A stretch of DNA of 64,000 nt from Symsagittifera roscoffensis (lineage: Eukaryota > Xenacoelomorpha > Acoela > Convolutidae): contig NW_026970991.1 of the NCBI RefSeq assembly GCF_963678635.1, forward strand, positions 82,994 through 146,993, given 5' to 3'. Under the pieces are notes generated by a model. It ran no database searches. It saw nothing but the letters and a program-made list of their open reading frames with translations, and was not told the DNA's origin. The position numbers and the translations under genes were made by a program. Shown one piece after another: positions 51,622 to 63,500 of this stretch. How positions within the stretch are numbered: position 1 is the stretch's first letter; the number at the start of each line of letters is the position of its first letter.

Positions 51622-52251
51622 GTGGCTTGCGGAAATAATTCAGTCAACAAGAAAGCAGCAATTGGCATTCGCCGACGGTCACGTGACAGAAAATTAAAAA
51701 TAGTTGGAGCTATTATTAACTTAAATGACGGCAGTGAGTTATTTCAAGAACTTTCAAACGACATGGAAAAGACATTCAGAAAAATCAAGACATTTTCGGA
51801 AAGGCACCCGAGTTTTGATACAAGTGAAATCGGAGACAATCAAGTGGAGGAGCTGGACGGAGAAACCCCATTGCAGGCTATCACTACGGAGACTACAACA
51901 TCAAAGATGAATATGGCAAAATCTATACCTTCGGCGTTTTTAAGTGTATCTTTTCTTGCGTTGGACCCGAAAAATTGCATAATGTCGATAATCCCTCGTA
52001 TTTGTAAAGTAATCCAGAAGAATACCGCTCTTCCGGAATTATTCAATTTAAGATTCGTCGAATCGCGTTACGCCTCAGACCCACAACTGCAAGCAATCTA
52101 CGAAATGGTGAAAAGGAAGGATCCGGAAATACAACAAAAGTTGCACAATATTAATCGTTACTACTCACAGTTGGTTAAAGATTTCCACGTACGCGATAAT
52201 GAATGTTCTATGGATGAAAGGCAAGCTCGTCACACCCAATACCCTTCATAA
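51622..52251 (+). pseudogene. ET4 RNase H-integrase linker
   Basis: A 209-codon frame, the longest open one in ET4. It has no known domain, but its C-terminal part (LQAIYEMVKRKDPEIQQKLH, NRYYSQLVKDFHVRDN) corresponds to the segment before the integrase HHCC domain in ET2. It confirms that this family has a long linker of about 200 residues between RNase H and integrase. Confidence 0.6.
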
Positions 52252-52700
52252 CGACATGAATAACAGACTACACTACTACCATCACGGGAAGACAAATATT
52301 ATCACGGCCGCTAAAGGCATCTGGTTCCCTTACATTTATCGAAATTTTGCGGCGATGGCAGAAAATTGCAGGGAGTGTACCGCGGCGGGTAATAACCTTA
52401 AAACTATGTGTAGTAAAGGAGATTTAGGTAATATTCCAGAACCAAATGAATCGTTGCAATTAGACTTCTGGGAGCCCTATTAATTATTTAAATGTGTCTA
52501 AAAATAACGTTATGCGGATCAAAACTCTCGGATAAAAATGTGAAATTCTTTAAGTGATTATAAACAATCACGGAGTGCCGAGGAAAATTCTCGTGGATCA
52601 AGGAACTGACTTTATGTCGAAGGAAGTAGAAGCTTTTTGTAACAACGAAGGGACATAAACAATACAATCCCCAGTCAACGACCACCGAGCAACGGAGTGC
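52199..52700 (+). pseudogene. ET4 integrase remnant
   Basis: HHCC: LHYYHHGKTNIITAAKG and NCRECTAAGNN. The core starts PNESLQLDFWEPY (first Asp in LQLDF), with a stop directly after. The second Asp lies in ILVDQGTDFMSKEV in another frame. The catalytic Glu segment was not recognised. Confidence 0.75.
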
Positions 52701-54110
52701 GTCGAATTAAATAGTGGCAGTCTGAAAAACTCAGTTCTAATGTTTGCCTGTGAATAAAAACCGGAACCATTGGAGAAAATGCTCGAAAAGACCGTCGGAG
52801 CGCTAAGATTTTCGAACAACTCAACATTCAAAACCACTTCTTTTGAAGTCCATCACGGCCTGTAGGCAAACACGGTTTTAAGGAACCTAACGAAAAAGCC
52901 ATCACTAAGAAACCTAAACGGGTCAAACGTAATTAAATCTAAATCTAAATCTGCCTGTTCAGGCGAATGAGATCCAGTGGCACGAGAAATGCCGAATCCA
53001 GCGGGGATTTCAATCGGATGAGGAGTACGGGAACAGGACACAGCGCTCAACCAGGACAATGAGCCATCGGCAAGGGCAACGGCCGGAACAAGCTTGATCG
53101 CGGGGCCATCAGTCGCAGTCTTCCAACGAACGGGCGATTGAAACCTTAAAAGATATAAACTACTCAGTACTAAAAAAGTCGTGAAAAGCGCACACAATAA
53201 AAATGAGTAATGGTAGCCTTTTTCAGAAAACTGGTATCGGCATCAAGAAGTTTACAATTACATCGAAGAAAGTAGGTGAGAAAAACCTGCCTAAACCACT
53301 GACTCCACAGGAGTTACGAAAAAAAATTGGCAGCCAAAAGCTTTAGTCAGGAAGGTCCGCGCAAAGGAAGACAATTTGAACCGGCCAACGAAACGGAGTC
53401 AGACGAGAACGATTATCAGCCACTGGTATCCAGGCGAACGGCGGGCAAAATTCCGGCGGTGACTCTGCGACTGGTGCAACCGAAAAGTCTTGAGGCGGGT
53501 GATCGACCGGCGGGACATGCGATTGAGAGCAAAGGTGAAACGAAAAGCGTACAAGCGGGGAGCGAAAAGCCAGAAACGGGTGATGCGGCGAAGAATACGC
53601 GTTCGGGAAAAGAGCGGAAGACTACACAATCGGGAATGAAACAGCGGCGGACGAGATAGTCAAAGACCAAAATGCAACTGCGGTGCAAACAACCAGTTCG
53701 CCTTCGGGAAGAACCGGCGGAACAATCAAGCGAGATAAAGAACATTTGGTTTCAAATTCGAGCCAAGACTGCAATAGTAGTATTGACGATACGGCGTCAC
53801 GCATGAGTGGGAGAAAACGAACGGCAATTACTAAAATGGGAGGAGTGATAATTGATCATATATCAAAATGAGAGGAGAAAAAGTAAAAACAAAAAACTCA
53901 ATTTGGAGTAGTCAAGGGAGAGGGCTGACTTGATCAGTCCAAAAAACTCAAAACCTTAGTTGCATATTAAACCAAAACATCCTTAAATTTCATTCACTGA
54001 ACGAACCAAAACATTCTGAGTATTGAAATTTCATTCATTAGAACAAAATATTCTGAGTACTTGAATTTCTTTCATTATTCCTATACAATTTCGTTTCATA
54101 AAAATGGGAA
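52700..54110 (+). other. ET4 3' portion
   Basis: Contains overlapping frames on both strands (for example 53327-53659, Glu/Thr/Arg-rich) in a locally GC-richer patch, likely the decayed counterpart of the ET2 pol tail. A short (AATCTA)3 run lies near 52,935. No domain recognised. Confidence 0.4.
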
Positions 54111-54335
54111 TGTCATAGTGATTAAACCAGCTCACTTATCGTATCTTGTTATGCTCGTCAAACCATCTTTCAATCAAATAACCTTACTCCGAGTATAGAC
54201 ACCATTAACAGTTCTTAGTGGGCATAAAGCGAGGTTCTCGTTTGGAACGCTAGAGTCCAGGATACTCAGAGATGTATATATTGTAAATATGACAAATATG
54301 GAGGCCCAAAATGAGATATGTCGAGCAACTATTCG
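54111..54335 (+). mobile_element. ET4 second LTR fragment joined to a gag fragment
   Basis: 54111-54190 matches the first part of the ET4 LTR (TGTCATAGTGATTAAAC, CTCACT..., AACCTTAC). It then jumps to 54208-54335, which matches ET4 gag 49251-49371 (TTCTTAGTGGGC, GGAGGCCCAAAATGAG). About 600 bp are missing between. It is either the 3' LTR of ET4 followed by a deleted second copy, or a separate deletion derivative. Confidence 0.8.
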
Positions 54336-56480
54336 ATTTTTTGTTCGATTTTTCAATCAGGCTTTAACCATATTGGCAATAATCAAAGTTATCAAAACCA
54401 AGATTAGATTTTGTTTCGGCCTGACCTTCACTTCGTTTTGTTGAGAGTAGTCAATTTGAAGTGGTAGGTTTCTCATTAGATCATATTATCAAAGCATGAT
54501 GAGTGAAAGCAATAAGTTTTAGTTTCCATATGAGTATTTATATTACTCTGATAAACTTTCCGAAACATCATTACTTTCGTATCCCGCTTTCTTCACCAAA
54601 TTGCGGGAAAAAACTGACTTAAAATTGAGAACCGCTGTAACCATAAACACCCAAAAACCAAAAGCGAACAAAACTACGAGCTCATAAATAAAGTATGACC
54701 TAACGAAAACTTTCAGACGATGCAAGAATTCTCGAAGTACAACAATTGTCATTATGTTAAACCATTGCACGAAACGGTTGGAAAATTGATACTTTTTTTA
54801 AACTATAATTGAAAATATAAATTATTCAAAATTACTAAGGTTTAGTGGTTGAGCGAATAATTTTTTTTTCCGTTTAATCACAGTGAAGCTTAATTCTGAT
54901 TAGGCGGTAAACATAAAAATTCCCACAGGTCGCTATACAGTCTACGAACCGAATGCTAGAAATAGACTGCAACGTCAAGATAGAAAATTTCACTCCCGAT
55001 GCGTGTTGTCAATCATGTCACATTGTGGAAAGGCTTTTAGGTTGCTATCACCACGCTCACTTTTTTTTCTCTACTGAGTTCTTTTTATGACCTGAAAAAA
55101 TGAGTTGGTAAAATATATAACACACAAATCAAATTTCATTTTTGGTATAGCGTGGTTTGATGAGTCGCATGCTGAAGTAAAATATAAGAAAAATAATTTT
55201 TTAAGTTAAAAACACCTAAGTTTACTTAGTACTGAACAGTCTTTTGAAAATTTTTAAAGTAATTTTTCAAAGATTTTTGTTTTTGGTTTGCAGATTTTTC
55301 TGTTGTTGAGATGTGGGAGTTCGATTGGTTTTTCGAAAAGCACTATAACTTTCAAGAGTGTTGGAAATGTCAAAAAGAAACAATTTAACATTAACGAAAG
55401 ACGGTTTTATACGTTTGCATATGGTTGACGCGTTTTATGGACGTTGATTTGTCCATATTCAGGTTCGAGCTTCTAAAAAAACTTCTGATAATTTACCGCA
55501 TGTATTCATAAACTCGAAACATAGGCACTTGAAACACCTTGCTTTATCGGACTGAACCTTGTCTATTGCCTTGCGTTGTCTTTTAGCTGGCTCCTTTGGT
55601 GAAAAAGTTCTCTTCTTGACCGACTATATAAATTGGTGCCCGAGTCATGGTTTCTTTTTCAGTAATTGTCACCAATTCATACGATAGAATCAGGCGAAAT
55701 CCAAAAGTTTTGTTGATTTTGTCAATTACAATTGACAAGAATAGGGGATGCAAATGTCGACTAGGTTGTTATTGCAAAAACATCGAAAACGAAACTAATT
55801 GGAAACAGTCCTTATGTCACAAACAAAATTGGCAGTTTTTTTATGTAAAGCAGTTTAGTCGACGAATTTTAGTTCAACACGTTTACAGGCCTATCAAGTT
55901 ATTGACAGCATTGTTTTTGCAATAAAGATGTTTGAGAAAACTACGTATCTTGTGAAGCCGATAAGTGTTGGATTTGTAACCTCAAGGTAAAATAGCGAAT
56001 GTTAGAATTTAAATTCAATTTTCTCCAACAAACTTTGCCTCCTTGAGCCACTTGGGCTATTGAAGTGGATACAGACTCTAGGTATTTAGCCATATGAGGC
56101 TGAAGAAATGATGCGATTTTGTTAGCTGAAGCGAAAAAAGTTTACTCTAATTGAGTGCAAACAAACTGTAGTAACAAGATTTATCAACGAGATGATGTGA
56201 TCAATTTTTATTACCGCGTCTTTGTTGCAATATACAAAAAATGTTTGTTAGCAGAACAGCTGGTTTCTTCAAATTGGAACAGAATGGAACAGAATTGGTA
56301 TGCTTGAATATTATAACTTATAATGCCTATATTGAAAACAATGATTTAGTCAAAGGGGCAATGAAATGTTCAAACAGAAATTTTAAAAACCATACAATAA
56401 CGTACCACAAACGAACAATTTGATAGAATCTTGTCAGTCGAGGTTTTCTGTACTCCTTCCTGAACCAACCAGTTCCCAGA
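54336..56480. other. unassigned; possible further PolB debris
   Basis: No clear gene. Near 55,940-55,965 the frame reads SCEADKCWICNLKVK, a CxxC pair resembling the zinc-binding segment in the polymerase part of Polinton PolB, on the + strand expected for the PolB remnant at 45-48 kb. This single motif is weak. Confidence 0.3.
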
Positions 56481-56494
56481 ATGAAACTAATTTT

Positions 56495-56585
56495 GATTGA
56501 GCTGTTGAAACAGTTGAAGTTGATTGTCCTCTTTTTCCTGGGCTGGCTGTTGAAGCAGTTGAAGTTTATTGTCCTCTTTTTCATT
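56495..56585 (+). repeat. two tandem copies of a 45-bp unit
   Basis: GAGCTGTTGAAACAGTTGAAGTTGATTGTCCTCTTTTTC is repeated in tandem as GGCTGTTGAAGCAGTTGAAGTTTATTGTCCTCTTTTTC. The period is a multiple of three. Confidence 0.9.
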
Positions 56586-57018
56586 GGCTTGCCCTGCCTT
56601 GTGTGTTTGGCAAATACCACCTCGCCTACTGTATTTGTTCGAAGTCCGACTCCTCTAAGTCTGATCTGTTTAGGGTCCTTTGTATCATCCTGGTTCTTTG
56701 AAACGTTGTTGTTACTTCTTCTCTCAATGTATTGATGTTATTTCGCTCCTGAATCCTGACCATCTTTTTTTCTTTTCCGCTTTTTTCCAATTCGCCTGAG
56801 TGCATTTTGCCTGATTTGTGATTTTAAAAATTTCTGGTTTTTTCTAATGATTGAACCGACTGTATCCGCTGACGATTTTGAGATAAACTGATTTTTGGAT
56901 TTTCACGTTTTTCTCGTTGAAACGAACGCGAATCTTCATTTCTTTCGTTCCGGTCGTGCTTTGTCCGTTTTGGACCGTTTTGGTTGCCATAGCAACGGGT
57001 AGATGACGTGTTCTTACT

Positions 57019-57944
57019 CTACGCATTTTGATCAAATCTAGAATATTCTAGAAAGTTTTCGTTCCGGTCGAGCCTATCCTGATCATTTAGTCGACTGTTT
57101 AAACAGTTGAGAGCTTTATGGAAACTTTCAATTGATGTAACTACGAATTTCTCATCCAACACTGACTCCGGCCAAGGTTCACCCTTTGGATTTCGAGAAA
57201 GATAATCTACTATACCCATATCTTTCCCTGGCAGATGAAGAACCTTAAATTGATAGGGTAATAGTCTGTCTACCCATCTAGTTAATCTAGATTGGTACGT
57301 TTTATTTGATTTGTTTTCATCCAAAGCAGAAACCAGCGCTTTGTGATCTGTAGCTATCACGAATTCCTTACCTAATAAGTAGTGTTTAAATCGATCAACC
57401 GACCATACAACTGCAAGCAGTTCGAGCTCATTTGTGGAATGTTTTTTTCTTGTGTGTTTAAGTATCTGGAAGCGAATGCGATTGGTATCCACTCTCCCTC
57501 AACGTTTTGTTGTTCTAGCGATGCGCCCAGCCCACTGTGACTGGCATCACATTTCACCCTAGTATCTAGACTGGGGTCATAATAATGAATTTTTGTTATA
57601 TTCGCAACCGCTGCTTTTATTGACTCGAATATTTCCGAATGTTCTTCTTTCCATTCGAATTTTTTTACTTGAATTTTTACACTTTTGAGTTTCTTTTTCT
57701 CATTTTCCTCGCGTAATAGTGGTCTCAATTTTTCTGTTAGCGTAGCCGCATTTGGGATTAACTTGGCCAGATGGTTTATACTACCCAGAACTGATCTAAG
57801 TTGTTTCAGTGATGTTGGCGGGCTAAGTTTTAATATCGCTTCGGTTTTTGTTATTTTAGGAGAAATTCCGTCCAACGATAACTTATACCCCAACCAATTC
57901 AACTCCTGTTGAAAAAATTCACATTTCGACAGTTTTAATGCCAA
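57019..57944 (-). pseudogene. ET3 RT thumb and RNase H
   Basis: LALKLSKCEFFQQELNWLGY, LKQLRSVLGSINHLAKL, VKCDASHSGLGASLEQ, then a one-base loss in an A/T run near 57,440 shifts the frame to STNELELLAVVWSVDRFKHY, FVIATDHKALVSAL, GIVDYLSRNPKGE. RNase H acidic residues D, E, D are all present across the two frames. Confidence 0.9.
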
Positions 57945-57950
57945 TTCTCT

Positions 57951-59400
57951 TTATCTAATTTTTTTTGTATGTTCTTGTTCACTCCCTTTTGATACAATGA
58001 GTATGTCATCAAGAAAACAGAATGTATTTTCCTCATGCTTTAATGTTCTGTCCATAGCTTTTTGGAACTCTGCTGGCATGTCTGCCAAACCATAAAATCC
58101 GGTCAGAAATCTGTAAGTACCTGTGGTTTGCCCACCTATGATGTTGAAATTGCATTGTTTCGCTGTCTCTGCAGTCAGCTCAAGTTGACTGTACGCGTAC
58201 TTCAAATCTAGTACTGAGAAATACAGTTTACCGCTTGTGTTTGCTGTGACAATTTGGCTAACACCATCTAACAATTCGTCCACATTTGGCATTTGATACT
58301 TATTTTTAAACAACTGTCTATTAATGGGTTTTGCATCTAGCGCCAATTTTATGGAATCATCTTTTTTCACTGTTATTACAATAGGTGCTATAAAGCAATC
58401 ACTAGTGCATTTGTCTAGTCGTTCTATATGCCCTTCTTTTAACAATTTTTTCATTTCCTCGTACACTTTCTCCTGTATGTGTATCGGAATGCGTCTCCCC
58501 TTTTCTTGTAAAGGACAGAGTGGGTATTTGAACTTTGTGCTGACCACATGGTTTTTTGAACACCCTTGACGATCAAAAAGATTCTTAAATTTACTGTAAA
58601 ATTTGTTTTTCCAACCTTCTGACTGTTCGCACAGTAAGACATCAAACCTCGTCTTTTCTTTTGGTGCCAACTTCTGTGTTGTGTGTATTCCCACTTTGCT
58701 CTGTAAATCCAGCCCCAAAATACACCGTGTGCGTCTTTCTGTGATTAGGAACGATGCTCCCACCACTTCCCACCCCGCCGAACGGATGTTCGTGGTGATT
58801 GAACCCAGTATGTTTATCGGCTGTTTGTTATAGTCTACAAATTTTGTAGTCAGATTGAGATTTTCCCGTGGGATGAACTTGGTTTTTTTCGAAGATTCTA
58901 AGATCGTCTTTGCAGTCGCCCAGTTCAAGAAAGATACTGGACTACCCGTATCGATAGTCATATTTATGATCTGATGATCGATTCTCACCAGAGCTTTTAG
59001 TGACCTTATTTGTTTCGATTGAGTATTTCGTCTAATGTCAACCTTCTGTACATCCTTTCTGTACTTTTCGGTTTCTTTGTTTTTGTTTGATTGCTGTTTT
59101 ATATATTCATCTATTTTTTCCAGCGAAGACAGTTCTGATTCAACAGACATAATTTCGAACTCCTCACACGATTCGAATGACTGAATCAAATTAGACTCTT
59201 CATCTGAGCTTGATGATTTTTCTGCAATCTCATTCACTTGTTGTGATTTACAAATTTTTGCGAAGTGATTCGGTTTAGAACAATTTTTACATGTCTTGCC
59301 CATGGCCGGGCATTTCTTCAGATGTCCTTCTCCGAATATTCGACCACATCGCGTACACGTCTTTGAGTCTGAAAATTTCTCCCCTCCATTCTGTCTGTAA
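57951..59400 (-). pseudogene. ET3 zinc knuckles, protease and RT
   Basis: Knuckles CTRCGRIFGEGHLKKC and CKNCSKPNHFAKIC (C-x2-C-x4-H-x4-C, intact) run straight on into an acidic linker, the protease motif TIDTGSPVSFLNW, and RT: FIAPIVITVKKDDSIKLALD, DLKYAYSQLEL, FCFLDDILIVSKG. The stop at 57951-57953 lies where ET2 has about nine more residues, so a small deletion with frame damage occurred there. The next segment resumes in the same frame two codons later. Confidence 0.9.
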
Positions 59401-60304
59401 GTTTTTTCCTGTACCCATTGTTTGGTTGTCTCCTTCCGCTAGCATTTTTGTTGCCGATACTCATTATGGGTTCTTGTTTTATCTTCGCTGCTCCATTTAC
59501 CTGAACTGTACTTGCAGTCGTTGCATTAGTTTTCTGAAACGCCTGAGTTGTCTGTTTACTTTGTTCAAACTTTAACACTCTTTTCAGTACTTCTTCTGGT
59601 GAAAATGTTTCAAGTGTTTATGTGTCTTGTAATACCACGTTCTTCATTTTCGAGATGAATAGGTCCCGCACTAATTGATCCTCGCGTGTTCCTAGCTCAG
59701 CTTTAGCTGCTTGAGCAGTTAATGCTGCATGAAATGCCTCGAGTGTTTTCCCAGTTTCCTGTGATCGATTAAATAGTTTATAACGTTCATATGTAACACT
59801 CTGTGATTTATCAAATGATACTTTCGCCAATGCCACCATCTCTCGAAATTCTAACTTTGACACTTCCACATGTGGATTCTTCTGAACGAATTTCTTCTTG
59901 CCTTCTGTGCCCAACGCCAAGAATAGTCTGGAAGCGACTCTTTTCTGTACCTCATTGTAGTATACGTTGTGACCAACCTTTGGTCCTCTAGCTCTTCTTT
60001 CTTCATTTTCCAGGTTAATTTTGTCCCGGGCTAGTTGGTCTCTGGCTTCTCTATCTGCAATCGCCTGTGGATTTTCGTGTTCCCTTGGGGTTTCTGGTCT
60101 TGGTAACTGTTCCAACAGAACTTCTTTTGGTTCTTGTAACAAAAGTTCCGGGTCGACGCTCTCCTTCACGGTCACTGCCAAGAAAAATTGATCTAACCAT
60201 ATCCTAAAGTTCCAAGGAGGGTCGGAGTTCGCGGTTGTCCAAAATACCGGAATCCCCATATCCGTTCTGTTGTCTTGGGACAGAAATCCTGCTGGCTGCG
60301 CCAT
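59318..60304 (-). pseudogene. ET3 gag
   Basis: ATG at 60304-60302, formed by the last A of the LTR and TG of the primer site. MAQPAGFLSQDNRTDMGIPV, then WNFRIWLDQFFLAV, NEERRARGPKVGHNVYYNEV, SRLFLALGTEGKKKFVQ. An in-frame TAA at 59618-59620 interrupts LFISKMKNVVLQDT; the frame then continues to 59318. The zinc knuckles are in another frame because of an indel near 59,400. Confidence 0.88.
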
Positions 60305-60560
60305 GTGATAACTATTAGTTTAATGCAAGTTATTATAAAACCGAATGAGTAAAACGTTTAATTTAAACTGATAACTTGTCTTGGTTTTAGATTAGAGATC
60401 ATGACTATCTTTTCATGTGTCTCCTAGAACAGCAACGTCCGAAATGACTATTGCGTTTGGCCTGCATGAATGGCCTTGAATAATAATAACAATACATAAC
60501 AGAATAATTAATAGCACTATTCTCCAAGGTTACTGTGGTAGCAGTACTACACGGTACTAC
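60288..60560 (-). promoter_or_regulatory. ET3 5' LTR (start provisional) and primer-binding site
   Basis: Minus strand. The LTR probably begins TGTAGTACCG near 60,560 and ends ...TATCACA at 60304. TGGCGCAGCCAGCAGGATT follows at once (60303-60285), matching the 3' end of a serine-type tRNA including CCA, acceptor and T-stem bases. With no second LTR, the LTR start is a guess. A palindromic block (GTAGTACCG..GTAGTACTGCTACCAC) lies at the proposed start. Confidence 0.55.
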
Positions 60561-63500
60561 AGACTCATTGAAAACCAAATCAAGACTTATGAACAATATA
60601 AAAAATCTAATACTCAATTCCAGTGTAAACCTTGCGTGTTACGTGATTGAGTTTCCAGAAAACTATTGAATATTTGAAAAATTTGAATCAAGAGCCGTTT
60701 TCTTTGTGTTTAAAAATTACTTTAGTAAATTACTTCATCTTTAACCAAATACATCTTTTTAAATTGTTTTGTTTTCGATCTTTAAAAATTCAAGTTCAGT
60801 GATTTCAATCACCTTGCTATACTGGTCATTTTTTCCTTCAAGTGTCTCTGAACTTTCTTCTGGACTGTAAAAAAATAATTCTTGTAAGCATGCATGTTGA
60901 TTTCAGTTAATTTTCAGTAACTTTTCAAAATAGTTTTCTACACAAACTCTTTTCATTTTTTGAAGTAGCTTGGAGGAGGTTTTTTCTTTGCGATGAAGTT
61001 GATTTTGTTCTACTCGAACCTAGGTGATGATTTAGGCGTAATTTTGTGTTAGATGAAGTGTACGGAAGTGTTAGACGCAATATATCAATTTTGCATTTCT
61101 CTTTCAAAGTTTTCTTTTTAAAATACAAAAAAAGTTTTAGGGTAATAATTTTCCTGGTATATTTTTCAAACTTAAAATTTATTACCCTTAAATGTTCATT
61201 AAAACATCCATTGCCTATTGAATCCCATGGTTGTTGTTGTCTTTTGCCAAGTTTCCTGACTTCCTAGTGGTCTGGCCAGTAGCTTGAATGATTCGTTAAA
61301 CGACTGAATAGATGGCGAAGAATTTAAAATTTTACAGCCGTCAACATTGGGATTTTGGCAATTTCTCATTAATTTTACTCGCGTAATGAACTACTTTACT
61401 AACTTATTTAATTTTCCAGTATAGCTAAAAGTAAACGTATTATTTTCTAGAGTATTCTATAGAAGTTGTATCAATCAGTTGCAATGCCAATAAAAAACGA
61501 ATTTCTTGGAAAGTCGAAAACCATTCAAAAAATTCGTTTTCAAGCAACATTTTAAACACAGACATGAGAAAAAGTTGTTGGTATGGTTCAATTTGTTAAT
61601 TAAAGCTGTACTTGAATTTTCCAAACAATTTAAATAGCTAATGTATTTTCAGGCTTTTTAATCGATGATTGATAAATGTTTTAGTTGTAAATTATTTACT
61701 CAATGAATAAGTCACCAATGAATACTGAAAATGAGAGAATGAACAGTGATCAGATTTATTTTCATGAAAGTTCTGGAACAATCTAGAACAATTTATGACT
61801 CAATTGAAAACTTTTTGAGCAATCGAGAATATTTTGCTGTTGCTCCTTCCCCTACACGGGGTTAGGCTTGTTTTACTACTTACTACTGCCATCAATTTCT
61901 ATCAGAGTTTTCCCGAGCCATCAAAACTTATTGGTTTGTTTGTATTATTGGATTGTTTTTCAGCATGAGCTTTTTTAGTATTTTATCATAAAGCATTGAT
62001 TAAATCTTATCCAGTTAACTTGAAATAAAATAGGGGCAAAACAAACTCAGAAAACTATCTAGGCGAACTAAGCCAAAATGTATATCAGAAGGTGTTTTTT
62101 TGCTCGATCTTTCTGAAATCTTTTTTTTTTTTTTGACATTCATCGAATATGAAACTGCTACTGAATAATTTTTTTTCAAATTTTTTTTCGCCTGGATTCA
62201 GCGATCATATCAAACCAGAATTTACCTTCTTTTCCCATTATAAACTTATTTAACAGATTCACTTGAATCGTTTTACTTTTGGTTCAAATGAAATCAAAAG
62301 TCAGATTTGAATTCGCGCATGTGGCGATGAAGTAATGCACTTGACTATAAAAACAAAAGCCAATGGATCGAATGCGGCCAGGATTTTTTGTAAGCGGAAA
62401 ATTGTCAGCGCGTCAAAAAGTCTTTGCCTGACTTATGTTTGTCAGCTTTTTTGTCTGGTTAATTCCCGCATTACAAAATTTCTTTGAAATTTGGGAAGTT
62501 TTCACTCGAGTTCGAAAACATGATTTTCATTAAAATAAATAAAAGTTGTTTTTAAAGGAGTGTTCAGTGCGTTTAGTGGAGTGGGAACACACATGCCTGA
62601 GACGACAACTCCCAGAAGTTCGATTTGAATCGGGACTTGTTTTTGGTCGAAACTGAAAATTTTAGAATGTTCTAGACTTTCGTGTCTGCTAATTCGTGTC
62701 TGGCTTAGGTCTCGGAGAAAATTTCGGTTTTCGATATTCTTTGAGCATATCGAAAGCTCTTTGTAAAAATCAGTGGTGCACATATTTATTTTCAGGAAGT
62801 TTGTTTTCTTATGCATTTTTATAACGTTTTTTTTATGATTAAAAAAAACTATTTGGAAGGATTTTTGTTTAAACTTTGATTAGTTTTTTTCTTTTGCTGG
62901 CAATACATAAGCATAGTTATACAGTTTTGTATCTCAAGTTATGCGAAGGGAAGTATTTGTTATTGTGGATTCTTTTGAAATTTTTTCGGCATCCTGTCAA
63001 TGCTTATTCTTCTTTTAGTATTTTTTTTTCATTCACTTGTACTCGTTAATTACGCAACATTTAAGCTTTGTCCTAGGAAATGCTTTTTTGAAAACCATTA
63101 GGGATGAAATTCTGACTGTTCAATAAAATTATTCGATACACAGTTGGTCCAATATTATGTTATTCGCCGTGATAGTTGCAAAAATTTTTCCTCATTTTTT
63201 GATAGTTTCATGATCACAACGGAAAATTCAAGGCTTCTTCGTCCTGCTACAAACAGTTTTTCTGTTTTTTATTTGCATTCATTGTTTGAGATAGCGGCAA
63301 CAGTTTCCGGTAAAGAAAGATAACCTTAAAACTGCTCTGAAGACGTAAGTGTGGGGCGCGACACTGGCTATCTACAAAGTTTTATGCAGTTCGTTTGACG
63401 TATTTTTTCTCTTGAACAAGAGTTTGCGATATTACAGTGATTAACGTGCTATAAGTTTTACAGAATTTTTGCATGACTATTGGTAACTTGACATTATGAG

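Larger units (their letters stand above)
48563..54110 (+). mobile_element. ET4: decayed Ty3/gypsy-type LTR element
   Basis: 5' LTR (48563-48788), gag, knuckles, protease remnant, RT remnants, RNase H, linker, integrase remnants in that order on the + strand. Every region carries stops and frameshifts. Protein similarities to ET2 and ET3 place it in the same group (for example KTDGSVKLALEARELNKKIH and FASRYLNDAKKRYSTNELEI). The next LTR-like sequence begins at 54111. The element sits in the PolB remnant, so it is younger than the Polinton insertion. Confidence 0.85.
57019..60304 (-). mobile_element. ET3: Ty3/gypsy-type element lacking integrase
   Basis: Minus-strand gag-protease-RT-RNase H in ET2 order, ending abruptly at 57,019 after the RNase H LSRNP segment and a short linker. 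No integrase or 3' LTR is found between 55.6 and 57.0 kb, so the 3' half is deleted. One internal stop in gag (59618), one frameshift before the knuckles (near 59,400), a stop/deletion in RT (57951) and a frameshift in RNase H (near 57,440). Unlike ET2, gag and pol are one continuous frame. Confidence 0.9.

Noticed and set aside
53327-53745. Overlapping frames on both strands in ET4 (110 and 109 codons)
   Set aside because: Local GC-rich composition lowers stop density on both strands; no domain. Treated as decayed element sequence.
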